A stretch of 64,000 bases of DNA. It comes from Proteiniphilum sp. UBA4977. Its GTDB lineage: Bacteria > Bacteroidota > Bacteroidia > Bacteroidales > Dysgonomonadaceae. Made by a program: the position numbers and the translations under genes. The stretch is taken from the NCBI GenBank assembly GCA_002398565.1, contig DGZP01000112.1:1-64000 (forward strand), given 5' to 3'. How positions within the stretch are numbered: position 1 is the first letter of the stretch; every line of letters begins with the position of its first letter. The notes beneath the pieces are model-generated. The model had not been told where the DNA came from. It did not search any database and was given only the letters and a program-made list of their open reading frames with translations. Positions 19,018 through 27,041 of the stretch are shown here, in pieces.

Positions 19018-21969
19018 TTATTCAGCAGCATATATCCTATCCATATTCGTATAAGCTCTCCAAATCTTAAATTCACCTTGATCCACCTGTATGTCTATAC
19101 CTTCGATCATATCAGCCGCTGAATAAGATAGGGTATCAGTCCCATTATAGACCGGGACGAGTACAAGACTGTCGGCCTCTTCAACCATTATCTTGCCTTT
19201 AATATTGATATTGGAACCGGCTGCATCCATGTTATAAGCAATAAATATCCTGTTTTCAGGGTAATAATAAATATAGGCGCCAGGCGTGGAGCAGTCGAGG
19301 GATACTCTGGCATGAACACCTTTGCTTCCGGCAGCATCATAAATGGCCCTTTTCAGGAATTCCTGGTAATTGACCGAAGTGCCTACCCCGGCAATATAAA
19401 TTGCTTTGCCATTTCCGAATTTTTTGGATGTAACCAATGGTCGTATAATTCCACCATCCTCAAATGAGGCCAAGATATCAGGACTTTCAGAACCAATGCG
19501 CATTTTACAATTATATATAATCTCACCCAAATCCTCAGGTACGTCGGTCAGGACAGAACGTGAAGAATTAAGCTTCAGAACTTTTTTCAGGGTATGATAC
19601 CGCTTATCATCTTGAAAGCGCCAGCGATCAAACTGAGTATGGTGTCGTTTTTCAGCTGCCTCAGAGGCCACACCATCAAATTCGAGCCCGAACAAGTCAT
19701 CCAGTACAAAAGGTCCTTCTTCTTTGCGGACTCCGGGAGCATCAATCCCAATAAAACCTCCCCCGTCATTGACAAAGTTTTTTAATATTGATGCAACACT
19801 ACCTTCACTCCCGTAAGTCCAGTCGGTATCACCTGCCCAGGAACTGCCGGGTTCCCCCATGCAAAGAAGAACATCTGCATCAGCAGGAATTCCTGATTTC
19901 CCAATCTCTCTCAGGGAGATGAACTTAACGTCAGCGGGGAGATCTGTCAGTGCTTTAAGTCCTTCTTGTGAGGGATTTACCGTAAAGGTCTTTGGCCACG
20001 ACCGGAGCTCTCCCCAGGAGTTAACCACATATATCACAATATCATTTTTATATGGCTCTATTCTGTTTATATAATTGTGAAGTATCTCAAATTGAGTAAA
20101 TTGTTCTGCCAACATCTCACGTAAGGAGGTATTCTGATGGTTGTTTAAAGTATCATAAAGATTCCCTCCATATCCATAGCCATCGGGGCAGGCAAACAAC
20201 ATTCCACGTAAAGCATGTTTAAAAATTCTTTTTTCTGTTTCAAGTTCCTTTTCAAAAGAGCCATTGCCAATATCCCACCACTGGCGTAAACATCTCCGTT
20301 GGCGACCTTCAAAAGACATGACACGCCGCGCAGACATCTCGGAATTACTAGAGGTAACAACTTCATCAAATCCACAACTATCAAGCATTCCAAGATAAGG
20401 CTCCATGCCTGCCCAGCCATCTCCCCAAAAGAACCGGATACGGTTGGGCTTACCATTGTCCAGACCATCATGATGGATCCGGCTGTTGACCTCCTTCCCA
20501 AATTCCATTGCCCGCTTCTGTTGCACACGCATCCAGGCCCGGTAATTATCGGTAGGGACATCATTGGCCGAACGGTATTTCCCGTTTTCAATCAGAAAAC
20601 CGGAATTGAAAGTATTTTTACCTGCTTCCGATTCCATCATTTCTATATCGGCAGGATTGACAGAGCTTCCATATCCATACCAATCCAGGAAGTTCGATTC
20701 GCCACTATTCTCAATCGTCATAAAATGATACATAAAATAAGTATCACGATAGATATCGATATCAAAACCTTCAGTATCCAAGAAGCTATTCAACAAATCC
20801 AATTTAAACTTCCGTGCATCCGGATGAACGATATCGTACACGTAGGAGTGGGACTCAGCAACAAAAGAAACAGAATAAACATGTCCGGGAACAACATCAT
20901 GAAGTGTAAGCATATTTCCCGACAATGACCAGTTGGTATCCCCCAGTTTTTTACCCGATCCGTCAGTCATATCCCATACATGCCAGTAATTTTCTTTATC
21001 GAAAGTATTTTCATCAACCCGGTAATGGTTTCTTTTCACGCTATTGACGTATCCTTTCAAGAGATCAATCGTCAAAGTGCTGCTTACAGCCTCGACTTTA
21101 CGGGAGGGCAGAAACAAATGGCAGGCCCAGGACTTATGAATATCAGGCTTTGAATGGAAAGGGTAGGCCTGGACTTCCATTTTATGGTCGTGAAATGTGG
21201 AAATGGCATCTTTTATTCGATTGGCATCTTGCTTGTGTTTCATCCAGACTACGTTAGCGCCAATGCCGTTCAGCCAATCCAGATCGTCTTCATCTACTTT
21301 CGAATTCCAGTAATAGTGCCGGTTATAATGTGCAGTGCGTAATGAAGTGTGAAGAATGATATTATCAAACCGGCAGATAGCACCTGACGACTGAAGGGCG
21401 ATTCTACCTCCCGGTAACCACAAGGAATCGGCAAGCGTACGCGTCAAAACCGGTTCATAAGCGCCGGTTTCATTTCTTCGTGACACGGCTATTTCATGTC
21501 CCCTGATAAAAAATCTATAACGCGACATAACATCCTGAGGGTGTTCTTTTGTGTCAGATGCCAGTACGTGTTTCACACCTTGTACAAAGGCAACCAGATC
21601 AAGACCGAAAGGTTTTAACTCCAACCCAAGGCAATCACCATTATACTGACGATGCACCAGCAAAGAAGCAATTCCCCCAGCACTTGTCCTGACCACGTCA
21701 AAATCAATCGTAAAGTTCTCGAAATGGCTATCAAGTGTTGATGAGGTTGTTGTCCCGTGAAGACTTTTACCCTGGTAAAGATGGTTACCGTTTACAACCA
21801 CTACTTCCCAGTTATCATCACCCTCCCAATTTACAGCATTCCCGTCCTCAAAATCATCCTGTATCCGCTGAAGTTCAAAATTGCCCGCTTGCACGCAAAT
21901 TGCTCCAAAAATAAATATCAGTAAAATTGAACAGTTCCTCGCTCTTTTAAGTATCCTATTATTTGTCAT
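19018..21969 (-). CDS. Secreted GH112-like (galacto-N-biose/lacto-N-biose phosphorylase fold) protein
   Basis: A 983-residue protein with a Sec signal ending CVQAGN (about 29). Residues 30-210 form a beta-sandwich of LamG-like type (DDFEDGNAVNW, ICRFDNIILH). From about 215 it follows the GH112 phosphorylase pattern as I remember it: NRHYYW (Arg217), YRDTYFMYHF (Arg408), DWYGYGSSVNP (429-439), WGDGWAGMEPY with Asp517 at the catalytic-acid position, GYGGNL (599-604), NSWGELRSW (650-658) and a Rossmann-like NDGGGFIGIDAPG (734-746). GH112 enzymes split Gal-beta-1,3-HexNAc with phosphate and are normally cytoplasmic, about 720-750 residues and without a signal. A secreted, extended member is unusual and may hydrolyse or bind instead. 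Confidence 0.75.
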   Translation of the reverse strand: MTNNRILKRARNCSILLIFIFGAICVQAGNFELQRIQDDFEDGNAVNWEGDDNWEVVVVNGNHLYQGKSLHGTTTSSTLDSHFENFTIDFDVVRTSAGGIASLLVHRQYNGDCLGLELKPFGLDLVAFVQGVKHVLASDTKEHPQDVMSRYRFFIRGHEIAVSRRNETGAYEPVLTRTLADSLWLPGGRIALQSSGAICRFDNIILHTSLRTAHYNRHYYWNSKVDEDDLDWLNGIGANVVWMKHKQDANRIKDAISTFHDHKMEVQAYPFHSKPDIHKSWACHLFLPSRKVEAVSSTLTIDLLKGYVNSVKRNHYRVDENTFDKENYWHVWDMTDGSGKKLGDTNWSLSGNMLTLHDVVPGHVYSVSFVAESHSYVYDIVHPDARKFKLDLLNSFLDTEGFDIDIYRDTYFMYHFMTIENSGESNFLDWYGYGSSVNPADIEMMESEAGKNTFNSGFLIENGKYRSANDVPTDNYRAWMRVQQKRAMEFGKEVNSRIHHDGLDNGKPNRIRFFWGDGWAGMEPYLGMLDSCGFDEVVTSSNSEMSARRVMSFEGRQRRCLRQWWDIGNGSFEKELETEKRIFKHALRGMLFACPDGYGYGGNLYDTLNNHQNTSLREMLAEQFTQFEILHNYINRIEPYKNDIVIYVVNSWGELRSWPKTFTVNPSQEGLKALTDLPADVKFISLREIGKSGIPADADVLLCMGEPGSSWAGDTDWTYGSEGSVASILKNFVNDGGGFIGIDAPGVRKEEGPFVLDDLFGLEFDGVASEAAEKRHHTQFDRWRFQDDKRYHTLKKVLKLNSSRSVLTDVPEDLGEIIYNCKMRIGSESPDILASFEDGGIIRPLVTSKKFGNGKAIYIAGVGTSVNYQEFLKRAIYDAAGSKGVHARVSLDCSTPGAYIYYYPENRIFIAYNMDAAGSNINIKGKIMVEEADSLVLVPVYNGTDTLSYSAADMIEGIDIQVDQGEFKIWRAYTNMDRIYAAE

Positions 21970-22022
21970 AACATTATTCTCGTATTGCTATCTTTTGACT
22001 AAAAACCTGGAACAGAAATCCA

Positions 22023-23210
22023 TTACTGATTGATTTTTATCTCCTGAAAAATCTTACCGCTTTCAAGCAATGCTCCATCTTCCCAGATACGATATCCATC
22101 ATTGAGGTCAAAATCAAACAAAAATGCTGTCTCCGTGTTTCCAGTGGTTTCTATAGCCTGAATAAAACTACGAAAATACTGTAGTCGTTTCGCTTCACCT
22201 CCATTATTTTCAAACTTGTTACGGGAAAATCCCCATTCCGTCAGCCAGAACGGCATCGGCTCATCCAGCACCGCATTGATAGGATCAAAATAATAGTTAT
22301 TTAAGGTAGCCACCATATCATCTTCCAATGGTGGATAGCTATGAAGGCCAATGGCATCTGCAAATCGCAAATAATTGGTTTTATCCTGCTGTTGCGAATG
22401 TTTCCCTTGCAAAATAGTCAGGAACATATCCGGTAACACGAGAGAAATCCCTCTATTGATCTGCCAATGGAAATTATCCCAATACCCGCTACTCACCAAT
22501 CCCGTGCTAATTAGTTTCACATTTTTCTTTGGAAAGTGGGTATCCAATGCCGTCCTTGTGATTTCCAAACATTTCCCATATTTACCGATACCCGCGTAAA
22601 TATCAGCAAACGATGGTTTGTCTAAAGGGGTATCCAGCATAAAAATCTCTCCTTTCCCGTCAGATGTCGGTTGCAGATCTCCATTAAAATCACCCCAGTT
22701 TGCCTCATTGAACAGTTCAAAACCGATCAAGGCATCCTCCGGAGTATGAAGGGCGACCTGTTCCAGTAAACCGTTAATAAAACTACGGAAACGATCGAGG
22801 TCTATATCGGACATCTTATAGACATTAAAATTGGGTCCCGGAATCTGTTCGTAATCTTCCGGGAACATTTCCATCCACATAGGTTGTTCCAACAGCACTT
22901 TAACACCTTTTTGTGAAAATGTATTGATATTGTGGATAACTTGTTCTATGCTCCCTTTATTTTTTAACGCGTTTATTCTCACTGCGGGAATATCATTCTT
23001 AACTATATTATTTGCAATTTCAACCACTTTGCTATAATTCACTCTTTGCAGGTTTTGCCGGCACACACCACATAGCGTTTTTACAATAACCTCTTCCTCC
23101 TCATCGGAAGGAAGTGGATCGTCCTGACCGTTTAAACCGGTCTGTTTCGCGCAACCCTGTATACCTATTGTAACGAGCAATAAAAGAATGAAATATATCT
23201 GTTTCTTCAT
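22023..23210 (-). CDS. Clan GH-A glycoside hydrolase lipoprotein (paralog of 11873-13006)
   Basis: I start this gene at the ATG at 23210, because MKKQIYFILLLLVTIGIQGC then forms a clean lipoprotein signal (Cys20). Starting at the upstream ATG at 23309 would add 33 residues with no signal character. The 395-residue product has an acidic linker (SDEEEE) that may mark surface export, then a TIM barrel with acid/base Glu169 in FELFNEANWGDF and nucleophile Glu325 in FWLTEWGF. It is about as long as its paralog and nearly identical in several blocks. It probably cuts the glycan at the surface while the unanchored paralog works in the periplasm; this division is inferred. Confidence 0.85.
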   Translation of the reverse strand: MKKQIYFILLLLVTIGIQGCAKQTGLNGQDDPLPSDEEEEVIVKTLCGVCRQNLQRVNYSKVVEIANNIVKNDIPAVRINALKNKGSIEQVIHNINTFSQKGVKVLLEQPMWMEMFPEDYEQIPGPNFNVYKMSDIDLDRFRSFINGLLEQVALHTPEDALIGFELFNEANWGDFNGDLQPTSDGKGEIFMLDTPLDKPSFADIYAGIGKYGKCLEITRTALDTHFPKKNVKLISTGLVSSGYWDNFHWQINRGISLVLPDMFLTILQGKHSQQQDKTNYLRFADAIGLHSYPPLEDDMVATLNNYYFDPINAVLDEPMPFWLTEWGFSRNKFENNGGEAKRLQYFRSFIQAIETTGNTETAFLFDFDLNDGYRIWEDGALLESGKIFQEIKINQ

Positions 23211-23337
23211 AACCAACACACGGCCATCCACAGCGAAACGAAGCAAGTTTTCCCCATCGCCACGTTTGGCCATGCATAAGTTTTTCCAAGTAAAGATTTT
23301 TTTTACCATTCTCGTCTTTTTCCAAGTCCCAAGGATA

Positions 23338-24879
23338 CTAATGGATATCCCTTACACAGCGAACACTCATCCCCAAATTCTTACTTTGCCAATCTTTAAA
23401 GATTCCCAAAAGCCTTATGGATCTCCGATATAGCCTGTCCCCTGCCGGGTTCAGGGTGCTTACGGCAAGATTGTTCCCTTGCCAAGTATTAAACGCCATA
23501 AAATTTCCGGCATTGCCTCCCTGCCTGTATCCCGCGGGGAGGGCGTTAAATCCGAATTCATCCGTTGAAGGAGGATTAGCTGTCCAATTCTCACTGCGTA
23601 GCTTGTGTGCTATATTGTCTGCATTTCCCCTATCTTGTGCCCCTGAACCTTCTCTCGCTATTTCAGTTTCCAACATTCCAACAAAACGCTCCAGATTCTT
23701 GTAATCTTCATCAGTAGCCACACGCCAACCTATTGGAGCTAATCCTTCCGGAGCCGTTACAGCGTAACCATTATACAACAATCCATATTTGGCGATCATA
23801 TCTTCTTCCGATGCCACTACGCCGTTCGTCTGATCATAGGGATATACAGCATACGCTCCTGATGTTAACGTTATCCACTGTGCACCGGAGAATCCCGTTG
23901 CTATGGGTGCTCCATTACGGTAACGAGTTACTTTTAGGTTCTCCGCCATCCACTCCAGGTCGCCGATCACAACCGTGCGGTATGTATTCCCGTCTACATC
24001 TGTAAGCGGACCATTCTCATCGGCATACCACTCTGACATCTCCATGGCAATAGTGTTGCGCACGCTTATATTTTCAGGTAACGCACGGCCTTCCTCCACA
24101 TCATTAACGGATATTCCTCCATAAAACATCGCGATATCACCATAGCTCAAATCACCGTCACCATCTATATCCACATAAGCCAGTGCATATAAATAGGGAA
24201 GATCTTCAACGTCTTCCAAAGTAAAAGTCAAACCACTGGTTAGATCATTCTCCGTGAGTGTATGTTGCCGAAGTATGTCAGGATCACGATCCAGCAAAGA
24301 TTTATCTTCACTCTCGGCATAATATAACCCAAGTTCTAAATTTGAGCCGGGTAGCGGGGGAGACGGAAACGTTAAATTAACCTCCAAAGGTGGACGTATT
24401 GAAGAATATACCCGATCCATTCGCATAGTGAGGAATTCCCTGTGGCTGACATTTTCGGCCGTTGCAATCCCTTTCATTACCTCGCGTACAGATTGTGCCA
24501 AGTAACAAACAGCTATATCACCATCACTCAAATCTCCGTTCCCATCCACATCTACATAAGCAATTACATAAGCTAAAGCCGAGGGTATCGGTTCTTCAAA
24601 AGTGAGGGTCAAGCCTCGCTCTATATCCTTCGCGTTAAGGGTATGTTTAAGTACTTTATCCGGATTTCTTTCGTAAAAGGGCTCATTTTCCTCTTCCACA
24701 TAATAAAGATTGGCTATTAGTTCCATCCCGGGGTTAGGTTTATTGACGAAACTAAAATTAAGATCCAATCCCGGAGAATCGTCTACTTCCAACTTAATAT
24801 CTCTTAAGTCTTCCCGACAGGAATATAAAATAGATATTATACCTACAATAAACCATAAGAATATACTATACTTCTTCAT
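23338..24879 (-). CDS. Surface lipoprotein with duplicated EF-hand-like domains and FISUMP domain
   Basis: A 513-residue lipoprotein (ISILYSC, Cys21). Residues 35-155 and 165-282 are tandem copies of one domain of about 120 residues, each with a hydrophobic start, a NLYYVEEE or GLYYAESE strand and an acidic Ca-binding-like loop: DVDGNGDLSDGD (110-121) and DIDGDGDLSYGD (237-248). From about 295 to 513 lies a Fibrobacter succinogenes major paralogous (FISUMP) domain: DGNTYRTVVIGDLEWMAENL, GWRVATDEDY and a C-terminal MSVRCVRD. Such proteins usually sit on the surface and may bind glycan. The position between a Spy-like gene and a glycosidase suits a glycan-binding accessory role, but function is not established. 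Confidence 0.78.
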   Translation of the reverse strand: MKKYSIFLWFIVGIISILYSCREDLRDIKLEVDDSPGLDLNFSFVNKPNPGMELIANLYYVEEENEPFYERNPDKVLKHTLNAKDIERGLTLTFEEPIPSALAYVIAYVDVDGNGDLSDGDIAVCYLAQSVREVMKGIATAENVSHREFLTMRMDRVYSSIRPPLEVNLTFPSPPLPGSNLELGLYYAESEDKSLLDRDPDILRQHTLTENDLTSGLTFTLEDVEDLPYLYALAYVDIDGDGDLSYGDIAMFYGGISVNDVEEGRALPENISVRNTIAMEMSEWYADENGPLTDVDGNTYRTVVIGDLEWMAENLKVTRYRNGAPIATGFSGAQWITLTSGAYAVYPYDQTNGVVASEEDMIAKYGLLYNGYAVTAPEGLAPIGWRVATDEDYKNLERFVGMLETEIAREGSGAQDRGNADNIAHKLRSENWTANPPSTDEFGFNALPAGYRQGGNAGNFMAFNTWQGNNLAVSTLNPAGDRLYRRSIRLLGIFKDWQSKNLGMSVRCVRDIH

Positions 24880-24904
24880 CTTGTTCTCCTATTTAGAAGA
24901 TATA

Positions 24905-25552
24905 CTATTTATTATTTTCCTTTTTCCACAACTCTTTTAAATCTTTGACTTGTTGCGGCGTCAGTATCTCAAACAGCCTGTCGTGTTGCTCTTTGGTGTT
25001 TCGCCAAAGGGCTTTTTTCTGTTCGTCACCGGCCGTATTTTCTCTGATTGCTTTCGCCCGTTTCTCGTGAGCGGCCAGTTCTTCATACACTTTATCGGTT
25101 TGCTCATCCGTAAGGTCTAATTCCTTTTTATAATGTTGCGAACGTCGTTTTGCCCATTGGCTCGTAACCTTATTCGAAGAAGCGACCTTTTGTTGTGTAT
25201 TTCCTTGCACTTTAGTCTTCTCTTGCTCCCGTAATTCTTTTAATTTCATGTTCTGCTCGGGTGTAAGAATAGAAGCTATTCTATCATTTTGTTTCTTATC
25301 TACCTGACAAAGCGCTTTCTTCTGTGCGTCACCGGAGGCATTTTCCTTAATCTTCTCTTTCTCGAGAACTCCGTCAGTAAGCACTTCTTCTATTTGGCTG
25401 GTTTGTTCATCCGTAAGCTCCAATTGCTTTTTCAAATATTGTGAACGTTGTTTCGCCCAGGTATTTTCCTGCGCCTGTACCATAACACAAAGTCCACAAA
25501 AAAGCATGATCATCGTCACCAAGTTTCTTTTTTTCATCTTCATTGTTTTCAT
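24905..25552 (-). CDS. Secreted Spy/LTxxQ-like helical protein, two tandem repeats
   Basis: A 215-residue secreted protein with a signal ending VMVQAQEN (about 28). It contains two clear tandem copies of a helical unit: WAKQRSQYLKKQLELTDEQ up to ILTPEQNMKLKEL, and WAKRRSQHYKKELDLTDEQ up to ILTPQQVKDLKEL. The LTDEQ and LTPEQ pairs are the LTxxQ hallmark of the Spy/CpxP family of periplasmic chaperones and stress sensors. Related helical domains occur elsewhere in this locus at 35940-36275 and at the N-termini of the GH43 proteins at 34581-35870 and 61986-63299. A periplasmic chaperone or scaffold role for exported enzymes is possible; function is inferred only. Confidence 0.75.
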   Translation of the reverse strand: MKTMKMKKRNLVTMIMLFCGLCVMVQAQENTWAKQRSQYLKKQLELTDEQTSQIEEVLTDGVLEKEKIKENASGDAQKKALCQVDKKQNDRIASILTPEQNMKLKELREQEKTKVQGNTQQKVASSNKVTSQWAKRRSQHYKKELDLTDEQTDKVYEELAAHEKRAKAIRENTAGDEQKKALWRNTKEQHDRLFEILTPQQVKDLKELWKKENNK

Positions 25553-25578
25553 AATATTCTATTCTTTAATTGTTTTCA

Positions 25579-27036
25579 TTAATTAGTATTTTTATTTCGC
25601 AATTTCCAGTATTCTTCCATTTGTTCCTTTGTCAGTCCCAAAAATGCGGGTTCTCTCAGATCTTTCATCCAAAGTTTTAATTCTTTTACCAAAGCCTCAT
25701 ACTCTTTCTGATATAAATTATTTTTGAGTAAATTTCGCTTTTCGCTGATATCTTCATCCAAATTATACAATTCTTCCCCGTTCGGCTTCAACAGCACCTT
25801 ATATGTTCCATTTCCGTCACGTGCAATATATTCCTGCCTGTCATACATACGCCAAAACAACGTTCTATTTTGTTTATTCTCTACAGGATTGTTCACTACA
25901 GATAAAAGATCAATACCATCCAGTTTATTTTTAACCGTAGCCTTTTTATCAATATTGGCAACAATGGTGGCAGCAATATCCAACGAGATTACCGGTGTTT
26001 CACATACCTGACCGGCTTTGATCCTTACCGGCCAACGCATAGCAAAGGGAACACGAATTCCCCCCTCGTAATAAGTCGATTTTCCTCCTCTCAATTCACC
26101 GTTGTCGGAACCGTTATCCCATTCAGGACCTCCATTATCCGACAAGAAAAACAAAATTGTATTATCGCTTATACCGGAAGATTCGAGTTGTTCCAGTAAC
26201 AAACCTACACCGTCATCTACGGCACTGACCATGGCCGCATAAATACGCCGCTTTTCATCGCTAATATGCTTAAAGCGATCAAGATATTTTTCAGTCGCCT
26301 GTAATGGTGTGTGTGGTGCATTGTATGCCAGGTACAAAAAGAATGGATGTTGCGCATTCTCTTTTACAAATGAGACTGCTTCCCGAGAGAAAGCATCAGT
26401 CAGATACTCCTGTTCTCCCAACATTTTCCCATTATATTGAAGTTTTGTTCTGTAACTTTCCCCTTCACCTTTTGCTTCATTATCAGAATTAATCGTCCAC
26501 TCATCAGGGAAATAGCGATGACCTCCTCCCAAAAAGCCGAAAAATTCATCGAATCCTCGTGCATTTGGATGAAGAAGAGAATGTGCTCCCAAATGCCATT
26601 TACCGATACCCATTGTTTTATAACCGGCACTTTTTGCAATGTCGGCCAAGGTTTGTTCACTCAGAGGCAATCCCATTTCCGGATCATCGGGTGAGAAAAT
26701 CGGGTTGCGGCTAAACCCAAACCGGTCCTGATAACGTCCCGTCATCAATCCGGCACGGCTTGGTCCCGATACAGCATAGGAGACATACCCACTACTAAAC
26801 TTTACTCCGTCATTAGCAATTCGATCAATATTTGGAGTGGGGATATCTTCACAACCATTAAATCCTACGTCTTTGTATCCCATATCATCAGTTAGGATAA
26901 CAATGATATTTGGACTTTTTACCGCATCTTTTCCCTCTCCATAGGCTACAAAGACAGAAGTCATCATAGCCATTGTACTTACTGTACATTTATTAATAAT
27001 TTTCACCTTTATGAAAATTTGAATTTCAGTAGTCAA
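25579..27036 (-). CDS. S1-type sulfatase
   Basis: A 485-residue sulfatase, the first catalytic gene after SusC/SusD pair 1 (5 bases after the susD stop). VILTDDMGYKDVGF gives the metal ligands Asp50 and Asp51, and SGPSRAGLMTG is the signature with Ser90 as formylglycine precursor. GKWHLG, FLSDNGGPEW and YYEGGIRVPFAMRWP complete a full-length core of the common arylsulfatase type. The N-terminus has a moderately hydrophobic stretch at about 19-32, so export is likely but the exact start is uncertain. Its place right behind the Sus pair suggests an early step on the imported or surface-bound glycan. The target sulfate is unknown. Confidence 0.92.
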   Translation of the reverse strand: MTTEIQIFIKVKIINKCTVSTMAMMTSVFVAYGEGKDAVKSPNIIVILTDDMGYKDVGFNGCEDIPTPNIDRIANDGVKFSSGYVSYAVSGPSRAGLMTGRYQDRFGFSRNPIFSPDDPEMGLPLSEQTLADIAKSAGYKTMGIGKWHLGAHSLLHPNARGFDEFFGFLGGGHRYFPDEWTINSDNEAKGEGESYRTKLQYNGKMLGEQEYLTDAFSREAVSFVKENAQHPFFLYLAYNAPHTPLQATEKYLDRFKHISDEKRRIYAAMVSAVDDGVGLLLEQLESSGISDNTILFFLSDNGGPEWDNGSDNGELRGGKSTYYEGGIRVPFAMRWPVRIKAGQVCETPVISLDIAATIVANIDKKATVKNKLDGIDLLSVVNNPVENKQNRTLFWRMYDRQEYIARDGNGTYKVLLKPNGEELYNLDEDISEKRNLLKNNLYQKEYEALVKELKLWMKDLREPAFLGLTKEQMEEYWKLRNKNTN

Positions 27037-27041
27037 AAAGA

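Noticed and set aside
19005..19076. Upstream ATG for the beta-helix gene
   Set aside because: It would overlap the GH112-like gene by 59 bases and place 24 residues before a clean signal peptide. The ATG pair at 19001-19004 fits better.
20299..20928. Plus-strand open frame of 209 codons
   Set aside because: It is fully inside the GH112-like gene on the other strand and shows no motif. It is a shadow of codon use in the real gene.
23211..23309. Upstream ATG for the second GH-A glycosidase
   Set aside because: The 33 added residues lack signal character and would bury the lipobox signal inside the protein.
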